Assembly (NCBI GenBank): GCA_036924285.1
Contig: JAYKYS010000018.1
Span: 4,402,001-4,466,000 of the forward strand
Length of the DNA: 64,000 nt
Origin: Asterella californica
Taxonomy: Eukaryota; Streptophyta; Marchantiopsida; Marchantiales; Aytoniaceae
Reading direction: 5' to 3'
Below the pieces are notes generated by a model. It saw nothing but the letters and a program-made list of their open reading frames with translations. It was not told the DNA's origin and did not search any database. Both the position numbers and the translations under genes were made by a program. This document shows, piece after piece, positions 46,323 through 55,213 of this stretch (the first letter of the stretch is position 1; each line of letters opens with the position of its first letter).

Positions 46323-47042
46323 ATGTCGCAGCAGCAAAACCTTGGTGGAGTCCCTCTCGTTGTTCTAGAAGCGGAAGCTAGTGATTCATCTGAGGATGAT
46401 CTTTTAGAATCAATACCTGCCACCCCGGTTGCTTCTTCCATCCCATCTGAGTCAAGTTGTGCTGAGGACATTATTATTCCATCTTCCCCTGCATCTGACA
46501 ATACTGACGATGCGATTGTACAGAGCTTTGCTTTCCATCATATAGAAGCTCTTTGTTTTCACCAAGAACCTTGCAGAGTTGATCGGTTTCGCAGACCTCA
46601 GAGTATACTGCCATACCCACTGTATTCTGCAACCTGCCTGTCTTTTGCAGAGCTGGAACTGTATAAACTTCGTGCATATATCTATTTAGATTTTCACTTT
46701 TGTACTGTTCCACCTGAGTTTCTTATTCCATCGTTGGACTTTGTTTTGATCTATATTTCATTCACTACGAAGACTCGTTGTCTTCAGTCTCTTATCGGAC
46801 CGTATCACTACATTTACTCTGAAGGTAGTTGGCTGCTGCTTCGAGACAGTAAGTCCTGTCTTTTCTCTTATCCGAAATTCCTGCAGTGTGGGCATGATCA
46901 CCATCTCCTGAAGTCCACTGTCAACGCTGTCTTTCGTTTAAATTGTGTCCACTGTATATGTCAGGACGTTGACCCTACAGTTTTCCACTTTCTCTGTAAA
47001 CACCAGTCCAACCATGTTACTATGTCGAGCTGCCGGAGCTAG
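46323..47042 (+). CDS. ORF1 protein of the HUH element, copy A
   Basis: 239 residues from the ATG at 46323 (an ATG at 46311 would add four residues). An acidic Ser/Pro-rich N-terminus of about 85 residues is followed by the domain shared with copies B and C: LSFAELELYKLRAYIYLDF, IGPYHYIYSEGSWLLLRDSK, LFSYPKFLQ. A Cys/His cluster follows (CVHCICQ ... FLCKH), possibly a zinc site. It ends in TAG at 47040-47042, overlapping ORF2 by 29 nt in the +1 frame. I do not recognise the family beyond its association with the HUH ORF. Accessory DNA- or protein-binding roles are conceivable, not shown. Confidence 0.75.
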   Translation: MSQQQNLGGVPLVVLEAEASDSSEDDLLESIPATPVASSIPSESSCAEDIIIPSSPASDNTDDAIVQSFAFHHIEALCFHQEPCRVDRFRRPQSILPYPLYSATCLSFAELELYKLRAYIYLDFHFCTVPPEFLIPSLDFVLIYISFTTKTRCLQSLIGPYHYIYSEGSWLLLRDSKSCLFSYPKFLQCGHDHHLLKSTVNAVFRLNCVHCICQDVDPTVFHFLCKHQSNHVTMSSCRS

Positions 47043-47964
47043 ACGTCCTGCTGTCTCCGAAGATCTTCCGGGCACACGCAGAGTACCATCTCCTAAACTC
47101 CTCGAGATGTCTATTACTGTCAACTGTACAGGAGGCGATCTTGATATGAGCAACTGGTTGCCTTTGTGTCGGTTTCTGCATCATGAGTGTACCAGTGGGT
47201 TATTATCAGTGGAGAGGGGAGGAACCCTACTCCATCTACACATACAGGGAGTTATCTCACTACAGGCTACTAGCACTGTTCAGGTCAAGCAACGTTTGTT
47301 GTCTATCTTGGGATGGAAAGGCACCGAACGACCAGTCGGTGGAGAGATCTGTGTAAAATTGTTAACTAACAGGGGTCTGCACACTTTTGTTGGCATGGTG
47401 GGTTATTGCATGAAGGATAAGGGACAGCTACACCATCAATCCTCGATGAAAAACATCACAGATGCCATGCTGCAGGACGGGGAAGAGCTCTTCACGCTCT
47501 TTGGTGCTGCTGATATGAAGAACAGGGTGGAGTTGAATCATACGAATATCTTGCAGCGAGCCTTGCAATTCAACAAGTACCGTAGCGCGCATCCGTTAGG
47601 TACGACACTTAGAACTTGTTTGAGGTCAATGATACGATCTGGTAAGTATAGCCCCTCTTGCCGATGGCTGATGGCTTGTGGAATACAGAAGGCGCGTTCT
47701 GATTCTCTCTGGAAGGCTATAATCCACCCGGAAACTATAACTATCGCGGACATAGACAATGTTTTCTTCGCGCAATCACGAGCACGTTACTTTACTGTGG
47801 AACAGCCAGATTCTGACATTCTGCAGGAGGAAGAATATATACTTGCAAGTTCTCCTGCTGTTCGCAATACAACAGTACCGAGTTTTCATCAAGTGGACGC
47901 ACTTCCCGACTACATGCCACTTTGCAGTGCACTGGAAAGGAACCTTGGGTGTACCAGAGCCTAA
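47014..47964 (+). CDS. single-tyrosine HUH endonuclease (Replitron-like transposase)
   Basis: 316 residues from the ATG at 47014, overlapping the end of ORF1. The first strand and helix read SITVNC and WLPLCRFLHHEC. The metal-binding HUH motif is H74-L-H76 in LLHLHIQGVISL. The catalytic tyrosine motif is Y131xxK134 in MVGYCMKDKG, the YxxK form of CRESS-type Rep proteins and Replitrons. The C-terminal half (HHQSSMKNITDAML, NRVELNHTNILQRALQFNKY, WLMACGIQKARSDSLW, ETITIADIDNVFF) has no helicase motifs, unlike Helitrons. The family nicks DNA and stays bound through the tyrosine, driving transposition by strand transfer. All motifs are in one open frame, so this copy may be functional. Rep-like genes captured from ssDNA viruses are the main alternative. 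Confidence 0.82.
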   Translation: MLLCRAAGARRPAVSEDLPGTRRVPSPKLLEMSITVNCTGGDLDMSNWLPLCRFLHHECTSGLLSVERGGTLLHLHIQGVISLQATSTVQVKQRLLSILGWKGTERPVGGEICVKLLTNRGLHTFVGMVGYCMKDKGQLHHQSSMKNITDAMLQDGEELFTLFGAADMKNRVELNHTNILQRALQFNKYRSAHPLGTTLRTCLRSMIRSGKYSPSCRWLMACGIQKARSDSLWKAIIHPETITIADIDNVFFAQSRARYFTVEQPDSDILQEEEYILASSPAVRNTTVPSFHQVDALPDYMPLCSALERNLGCTRA

Positions 47965-48160
47965 GGTAACTTCCTTCCCCACATTTTCAGTCTCCTCTTT
48001 TGTCTGTATGTCTTATCCCTTGTTCTCTTTCTCATTTGGCTCATGTTTTGCTTGCAGGCACCACAACCGATACTACGGCAAATGTCACATAGATCCGTCC
48101 TTTCGCTGTACCCTCACTGTAGAAATAGTTTATTGTGGAAGACTCTGCTCTGGTACTCTG

Positions 48161-48262
48161 GGAGGAAGTTCGCAGCCATTTGTATTTGCTACAGAAGGTG
48201 CGCTGCTACTCTCGGAGGAAGTTCGCAGCCGTTTGTTTTTGCTACAGAAAGAACGTGTGGAC
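48161..48262. repeat. 53-bp tandem duplication downstream of copy A
   Basis: Units start 'ggaggaagttcgcagcc' at 48161 and 48214, both followed by 'tttgctacagaa'. It lies in the 3' region of the HUH element. Confidence 0.88.
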
Positions 48263-48499
48263 TGTCGTTACAGCCATACAGCCGTACAGGCATCGATATG
48301 TTCTGTTCGGTAACAAGAGTTGACTCTGCTTACAGAGAGACCATACAGCCGCACAGACTTTGGTATTAGCTATTGTGTTGATGCTTTGCATTTACATATT
48401 TGTGCGTAGAACCGCCGTTTGGAAACTTGTCATACAAGGATAGCAACCTACAAGCTTTTTGTTGCTTTGTATTGGGAACAATTTTGTACTGAAAAACGA

Positions 48500-48505
48500 A
48501 ATAAA
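48500..48505 (+). terminator. AATAAA poly(A) signal of copy A
   Basis: Canonical hexamer about 540 bp past the ORF2 stop. The intervening 3' region includes a possible intron (GTAACT at 47969 to TTGCTTGCAG near 48058). Confidence 0.4.
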
Positions 48506-49632
48506 GCAGTGGGCTCACCGCAGCCTTTTTCCCTTACGAACCGTTGTTTGTTATATGTAATGAACCACAGAACTGGATACTGATGGAACGAGCATTAATG
48601 TATCATGACTGTTGCATTAACGTGCTGGAAAATCGCTACGGAGAAGAATATCCAGAAAGGACAAGGCCAAGTATTTAACGGAGGATCTCCAAAATATCTT
48701 GAGTATAGTATGCTTCTGGAGGGAAGAAAACCGTGATGACGCGAAAAATTAAAAGCCGAGAACGTAACTGTACAACAAGTGAATATACAATACGTAATAT
48801 ACATCCCAATCACCGAAGTGGGGAAGAGGCGGAAAAGGACAAGCGTGACGTCCGGGTATAAAATAGTCAACGAGGATTGGTTCGACCGTCTGGACTTGTT
48901 TAGATAATAGAAATAAACATGTCAATGTATTTCATATACCCATCCACGTACCCCGCCACTGGTCTCATGTATTTGAATGAGTATATGAGATGAACAACTT
49001 CAAATTTTACAAATGTTATAGTTAACCCAGCGGACAGCGGACAGGATCTGGTGCATCAAGTCAGGAGTTCAAACCCGGTAGACCATCCTCCGTGCGTGGC
49101 AGATCATATGGGGTGTTAAATTAACAACTATTTGACGTAAGAGAAATTTCTTAAGAGACTTAGAGAAGTAATTGAAGAATTAAAACAAAATTAGAGTATT
49201 TCAAGAAGACATCTGATTGGCTGTGAAGATAAATAATATGTTCAGGAAATACAAAAGTGCTGTAATACTTGAACTGAACTGAGGCTAGGTGCATATAATA
49301 TACATGATAGTTCATATAACTCCTTCCCCACGGCCTTGTAAAGTGAACGAAGCGGCGGAGTTTATTTGCTGTGGGCTTACTACATTAAGAAATAACGTGC
49401 GTGAGCACCATTAAGTTCAAGTGTAAATTAAAATCCGCGGCAGCTTTCGTACATTTACAAGTCAAAGAAACATTTAAATCTAATTTAAACACTTAAATTT
49501 AAGTTACCAAATTTACACTGCTATTTTAAAAACTAAATTTAAACACTTATGGGTCCAATCCGAGAGCAGCTTGAACATGACACTCCATTAAAGTCTACGT
49601 CCAGGAAAAGTCTAGGAAAATCAGACAAGTGC
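48506..49632. other. intergenic stretch
   Basis: No gene recognised. 48828-48895 carries the 'aggacaagcg' and 'gattggtt' motif pair also seen at 23926 and 27497. At about 49072 a 'gagttcaaaccc' word resembles a pol III B box, but no tRNA fold could be made. The 3' flank of the following minus-strand gene begins near 49550. Confidence 0.45.
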
Positions 49633-51016
49633 TCATATCTCTTGGATGTTCCTAGCCAAGCCAGAATAGTCTGCTGGTTTCTGAGCTTGGGTATGTTGAG
49701 AGTTTGCTTCCTCGCGACTGTGCTTTTCATTCTGATCTCGCCCAAGTAATGAGCCCCAGAACCAGCCGGATGGACGTTCTCCATTAGCGGATTGTCTCGG
49801 TGGAACTTCATGCGCTAAACCGAAAGGTCCAAAAACGTCACGAACCATGTCCTCTGCGGCTTGCACTAGCTCTTCGATTGGTCCCGCATATAGTTCACCC
49901 TTTTTATCAAAAAGGTCACGAAGAACAGAGTCTTCCCTTTCTCGACCCCCCTCTAAACCGAAACCGTCTTGCCATTGAGGTTGACGAAATGAACGGTTTC
50001 CCCTAACATCCTTGTCCATCAAGTAACCAGAGGTGCTGGTCGAGGCATCTTCAACTGTCTTCTCTGTTCTTGATTCCACAATTTCTTGCGGTCTGTTTGA
50101 GACAGACAAGAAACAAGGCGGCAATGAACATTGAGCTTTCCAGAATCCAGATAAATGACTGTGGATCGGTGTATTATCCATCGCACACTTTACGGACTAC
50201 AGACAGTACTACCTGAACTATCCATGGTAGGACCTCGTTTGGCACCAATTTCGGGTCTAAGCCGGTAAAGAGATAACATTTCACAAGGTCAATGAATTCC
50301 CCCACGAGAAAATTCATAAGCCGTCCAATCTTGACACGATAGCTTGGTTACACTGGAAACTTCCACTCTTTCTACTTACTACCTTACTTCCTAAATTTGT
50401 GCCAATCATTCCGGCTATAAAGAGAAAAAATCTTGCCTTGGATGAAACCTAACTCTTCGAGCCCGTCCGACGTTTAATGCAAGACGCTAGACTCCTGAAA
50501 TTGCACAACCGAATAAACCCTAGCCAGGTTTGTTTCATAGACTCAATATTATTACTGATATCATCATCCATAGGGTCACTAATTCAACTCTCATTCAAAT
50601 TCCAGATCATGAAGAAAGACAATGGACTCAAAAGGGAATGGGATGATCTCATTATCTGCAAATCTACTCTGTAACAGAACGCGATGATTCTTCGATTTCA
50701 CGACGTTAACTTGAAAGATTTGACGAGAAGTGGTGAGCGGAAAAGATTTGGACAAGCCTTTAGGATCGCATAACCACGGAGAAATGGAACCCTACCTGCC
50801 AGGGCACCTCCTCAAAAGCTTTTCGGTCTTCTCACAAATCTGCACGGGCTTGCCAGTCTCGTCCTTGTCCAATGAGCAGACCGAATTGAAAACAGTTGTG
50901 TAGTAGCACCCATCGTTCCTGTCTCTAGTCCGATCAACGGCCCTTTTCATCGAAGACTCAACCCCCGTGTCCGCCTCGGATGCAACAGCCGTCTTCTCAA
51001 GCCTTCCCGCCTCCAT
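49633..51016 (-). CDS. Mal d 1-associated-like plant protein
   Basis: Two exons on the minus strand, 51016-50796 and 50092-49633, joined in phase (CCTGGCAG|GTAGGG donor, CAAACAG|AC acceptor), giving 226 residues. The start is the first ATG after an in-frame TAG. Conserved-looking segments are DGCYYTTVFNSVCSLD, the stretch CEKTEKLLRRCPGRPQEIVE that spans the splice junction, ELVQAAEDMVRDVFGPFG, and SGLARNI near the C-terminus. From memory this order matches plant proteins annotated as Mal d 1-associated. Function is poorly known; no signal peptide or membrane segment is seen. The splice-spanning similarity is the best evidence that the gene is real. The family name is less certain than the gene model. 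Confidence 0.72.
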
Positions 51017-52029
51017 CAACTTTCCCTACTCTTCTTCTACAGCAGATTTTCAATTCAAATCCACAACACCAGTTTTCCCAGCGTGATATTCTCCCGCTCG
51101 TGCTTCCCACTCAAGACCCTGCCGACATTCCTCTTGCTTCGACGATAACAGCTAACAGCGTACACCCTACGAAAGCTCATGAACCTCTATGCAAATGCTC
51201 AGAAGAGCATCAGCGGATCTACAGCTCCAACTCGTCACCGCTAACGAAACCGAAGACTCCGAACACGATGGAAGTTCACAAAGAACCGCGACGCAAAGTT
51301 GGCGTTTCCGGCGTACGACGTACAGTAATAGCCTTGCAGTTGCTTGCACGAACATATGCGGCGTGGAAGTACTCTACCGGAACCGTATATTACTCAACTG
51401 CGAAGTCGTGTTTCATCTCAGCTGTGAGATTTCCGGTACCGCAAGAGTAGGTTCTCTCGTACGGCGGAGTGGTGCCGTCTCGGAGAAACGGAGCCGGTCC
51501 GAGTGTAGAACTGTACAATTGTCCTTTCCCACTTTCACGTCAACGGTTTCCTTCGCAAGAACTGGGGAACCACTCCACGTCAGTCGCGGGTAGCGTGCCA
51601 GGTAGGCCCTGGGTTGGACACACCTGTGCTGCCACAACGTCCAGTTCCGACTGAGGTGGTCAGCGCCGCGTGCTTCGTCTCAAGCTCTAAGGAATTTGAA
51701 ACTGCGGCTGCCTCTCCCTCTGCCTCTCGCTCTGCGGCGCTCAATCACGGAGGCCATGCACTCATGCAAATGCCATGAGAGACATCACCGCAGCCGCGGG
51801 AGGAACTCGCTTTTCGATTATAGGAGAAGTTCAAGTGTAATTCCCGAGTATGCTGGGGAACTGAATTCCTGAATTCCTTTTGTTGTGTCGTTCGTCGGGA
51901 CCTGTGTATATGTAAGATTAAGCAGGGTTCCCCTGATGAGAAGAATGGAGGAATGGACGATGAGCAGGGGAAAAGTGGACCTTATGATTCTTAGCTGGAG
52001 GAGAACCTCTCGGCCATTTTCGTCTTCAG
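51017..52029. promoter_or_regulatory. shared divergent upstream region
   Basis: About 1 kb between the minus-strand gene starting at 51016 and the plus-strand exons beginning near 52030. It is GC-richer than the flanks, as in promoters and 5' leaders. The plus-strand frames at 50980-51593 have no homology-like features and are probably untranslated. No specific factor site is claimed. Confidence 0.35.
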
Positions 52030-52821
52030 ATGGAGCTGCTGAAATTTACCTGGGAGTCTGCGCTACGGTTTCAACTGAAGAGAATTCGATTTCCAGCAGG
52101 AGCTGAGGTTGAGTTTGTTGCTTCGATGTAGGCTTATCCAAGCTGTGGAGGTGCGAGGTGTATTGGAACTGGCTTTTCCTGTGGGATAGAAACAGCGGCG
52201 GAATCCGCCGCCTTTCTGGGACTTCATGAAGCAAAGTTGTATTCAGTCCTTGACTACAGCGATGTAGAATTAACAGGTTTTACTCGGATGGCCAGCGACT
52301 GGGACACCGAGAGATTGAACGCCGAGGGGTTGCTTCGCTGGTTGGCCGCTGAATATTTAGAGGAGGATGCACGACGAAGGTGAACATTGTTTGAGTAATC
52401 TGACCTTTTCTGGTTACAACTTCCTTCGTTCATGGCTCATGAGTATAACTGAGTGCGGATGCTGAATGCAGGGGTTTATTGAAGAGATGGCCTGAAGCAC
52501 CCTGTTTCGGACATGCTGTTTCTTCTTCAGAGTCGGAAAGGTATGGTTTGGGATGGGAGCACATTGTCCTCCTAGGAATCATTTGTTATCTCCCTGTGTA
52601 AGCTGGTCAAGCTATGGGTTACATGGTATCATCCGGTGGAGATATATATGGTGTGTTTTGACATTCAGATGCTCAGGGCAAAGAAAATGGCACGAATTCC
52701 ACCTCTTCTATGTGATTCACTTTCACATTTTCCTGGGATAGCACTAGAACTTGATGCCGTTTTTGAACTTACTTTCATTCGTGAAGAATTAGAGAACCTT
52801 TTGATATACCATCTGACCTGA
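52030..52821 (+). CDS. unrecognised plant gene, upstream exons
   Basis: A chain of coding-like blocks: 52030-52379 (MELLKFTWESALRFQL start), 52472-52540 and 52677-52821. Junctions are GT-AG with matching phase (AAG|GTGAAC to CAG|GGG; AAAG|GTATGG to CTCAG|GGC). The first block has a single in-frame TAG at 52129-52131. Open sequence follows, so either a new exon begins right after that AG or this allele carries a nonsense codon. Segments such as GFTRMASDWDTERLNAEGLL and RWLAAEYLEEDARR look like genuine protein. The last block may end at TGA 52819-52821 or splice on to the large exon at 53.4 kb. Family unknown. Confidence 0.45.
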
Positions 52822-53404
52822 ACCTCCGCAATAAACTATCGCCGTTGTTTACGAATGGACAACGTTCTTTGGCTGTATCCGCGTCCAAAGCTTTGATTGT
52901 GCAGTGGATTTAAACACAGACATCTCAGCAGGAGTTGAACAGCCAATCACTCTCAGCGACTGACTGATTTTCACGTGACGCGTGATTCCAGGTTCATACC
53001 TGAGCTCTTTCTTCGGGGTGATGATGAAGATGTAAGGTTTCTCGTTCTTTCTTAGTCTCTGCCAGTCTGGTAGGTCGTAAGGTCTTGACCTGCTCCTCGG
53101 TGTGTTTGGATTTGCAGTTTGTTTTTTTGAGGTCACTGCTTTTACTGCAATTGACCTTAGAAGCTCATATGCTGCGTTCAAGTATTGCTCACCAGTATGG
53201 AAATGCCGAGGCTTTGCACTAACCGAAGTTTAGTAGAATGACGCACTCTAATTAACTTCCGGTTTAGCTGATCCAAAAGTACTTCCTGGTGTAGAATATT
53301 CTAGTGGCAGACTTGTAACTTGTTGAAGCTACCTCAGTATTTGATTTACCTGCGAGGGTTGGAAAGTTCAAATACTAGAAAGTCTTTGTTTCTTATCCTC
53401 GGCT

Positions 53405-55213
53405 TTGGACTTTAAGGTTTATGTTATGGAAACATCTTCACCGTGCAGTTTTTCAGATTTGCTTGGACTTGCGTGTAGGCAGTCCTTCCGCTTCCTCCAG
53501 ACTTATATACGAAGGAGTTTGAGTACGCTACGACAAGCCGGTGAAGGGGATCAGCCTGTTTATGATGGCCAACATGAAGTTGTTGAAGCCCTAGGGAAAA
53601 TGTCCGACTTGGGAGTTATTGAAGCCATTCCAGGTCTTCTAGATAAACTGGAAAGGAAAGCATTACTTTCAGTTTACGCCATTCTTTCAGGGAAGTCATG
53701 CAATGTCAGAAATCGAGCACATTTGCTGGATAAAGTCAAAGAGGTTTCGGATAAAGTTCTTCCAGGGCAACCGCTGGCGGAGCCTATGCAGAAAGTAGTG
53801 ACCGTTTTGAGGTCTCCAGTCTCATACAAGAGGATGGAATCGAGAAGAATAGAACTGGCGGCGTCCTCTCCAGTAGAAGCTGCTCACTCTGCACTTTTGC
53901 AAGTAGATCAGCTTCCTTTGAAGGACATGCATGTTATGCTAGGAACGCTCACAAGCAGTCGACCACGTAAAATAGGTCAGCTAAAAGTTGGTGGGAATAA
54001 AGATCGCTTAACGACAAGTATTCGAAACAGAGCGGACAATGTTCTCTCGTATTTAGAGGAGAGTGATGAACTGCCTGAACCCCTACGCAAGTCGCTCATC
54101 GTTATGAGTCTTTCAGCTAGACATACATTTGGAAATGATGGAAGACTTATAGACTTTCTTGGTCCAATCCCTATGGAAAAGCAATCCTTACACAGCAACA
54201 TCCTCTCTGCACTGTCGAATATCAATTACGTGAAGAACGAGAATTTGCTTCTTCTCTACAAGGAATTAGATCCAACTGCCGCTCTTTCCAGCAAACCAAA
54301 ATCTAGTACTATACGGAGTAGAATTATATCAGTATTTCTTGATTGTCTTCTCAACAGTGAGGTTCGACCTGTTCCAGTATATATCAAGAGAGCTGCGGAA
54401 AGGTTGGAGGGTATGATGAGGCAACAGTTAGATGTAAATACGGGAAACAAACGTCTGACTGACAGCAATGATCTGAGGAGGACTACGGAAGTGGAGCTTG
54501 AAGCAGTTGCAAGAGTGAGTAGTCACCTGCAGCAAATTATGCACGATCTGAGGGAGCTTTCTGAGGGGAGTGTTCTTCATGCACCTGAAAGTAATCTCAG
54601 CATGGTGACCAGCAGCACGAGGACGACGCAAGACGCAATTCCTTTAAAGAGTAGACAACTTATACGGAGGTCAACAGAAAGTGCTATTCTGCCAGTAGCA
54701 GATACCAGGGTTTCACCTTCAAGGTCGCAAGAAGTAGTTGCGACATTGGATTATCAATTAGATGATGACACTGTGGCAGCTATGGGTAAGCAGATCCAGA
54801 TTTGGTCTTACAGTCAGACGCTTGACTCCGTGAATGAGGAAGTGGTTGAGAAGGAGGCTGAATCAAGAGAGATTTGTCAGCATGAGGCTTTGCCTACGGA
54901 TGACACCAACTGGCTCCGAGACGTTACTCGAATAGGGGATGAAGCAGCGGGAGTTGGTTACACGCTAATAGGTTGTGCCCTTGAAGAGGTGTCCAGGTTG
55001 GCCGGCCAGAGGCTAGAAATTCCGGTGAGGAACTACCTAAGGAGTGGAGTAAAGCGAAGGTTGCATGAAGCAGGTGTTAAGCTAGACCCTGCAGCTTCTG
55101 ATCGAAAGCTTTGTGACTACTTTCAGTTTGGCAATTTAATTTTCGGCAGAAGATTGATCCAACGTTCTAACCGGTCTAAGTTCTTAAGACCTTTCACATC
55201 CTTACATGTGTGA
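53405..55213 (+). CDS. unrecognised plant protein, large 3' exon
   Basis: A 602-codon open frame with clear coding character. The first ATG is at 53426, but an acceptor (TTTTTCAG at about 53457, or AAG at 53416) probably joins it to upstream exons; candidate blocks lie at 52956-53029 and 53131-53196. The product is mostly alpha-helical, without signal peptide or membrane spans. Landmarks are FLQTYIRRSLSTLRQ, ALGKMSDLGVIEAIPGLLDK, LSALSNINYVKNENLLLLYK and the C-terminal GVKRRLHEAGVKLDP. I do not recognise the family. It is followed by TGA at 55211 and a non-coding tail. It may be one gene with 52030-52821 or a separate gene. Confidence 0.7.
   Translation: MDFKVYVMETSSPCSFSDLLGLACRQSFRFLQTYIRRSLSTLRQAGEGDQPVYDGQHEVVEALGKMSDLGVIEAIPGLLDKLERKALLSVYAILSGKSCNVRNRAHLLDKVKEVSDKVLPGQPLAEPMQKVVTVLRSPVSYKRMESRRIELAASSPVEAAHSALLQVDQLPLKDMHVMLGTLTSSRPRKIGQLKVGGNKDRLTTSIRNRADNVLSYLEESDELPEPLRKSLIVMSLSARHTFGNDGRLIDFLGPIPMEKQSLHSNILSALSNINYVKNENLLLLYKELDPTAALSSKPKSSTIRSRIISVFLDCLLNSEVRPVPVYIKRAAERLEGMMRQQLDVNTGNKRLTDSNDLRRTTEVELEAVARVSSHLQQIMHDLRELSEGSVLHAPESNLSMVTSSTRTTQDAIPLKSRQLIRRSTESAILPVADTRVSPSRSQEVVATLDYQLDDDTVAAMGKQIQIWSYSQTLDSVNEEVVEKEAESREICQHEALPTDDTNWLRDVTRIGDEAAGVGYTLIGCALEEVSRLAGQRLEIPVRNYLRSGVKRRLHEAGVKLDPAASDRKLCDYFQFGNLIFGRRLIQRSNRSKFLRPFTSLHV

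Noticed and set aside
46945..47013. N-terminal extension of the HUH ORF upstream of 47014
   Set aside because: This part is the ORF1 coding sequence read in another frame; copies B and C align with ORF2 only from the ATG equivalent to 47014.
49025..49095. tRNA or SINE-like stretch with 'gagttcaaaccc'
   Set aside because: The T-arm does not pair properly and no second copy with defined ends was found.
50980..51593. Plus-strand frames upstream of the unknown gene
   Set aside because: They overlap the first exon and leader of the minus-strand gene and show no protein-like conservation.
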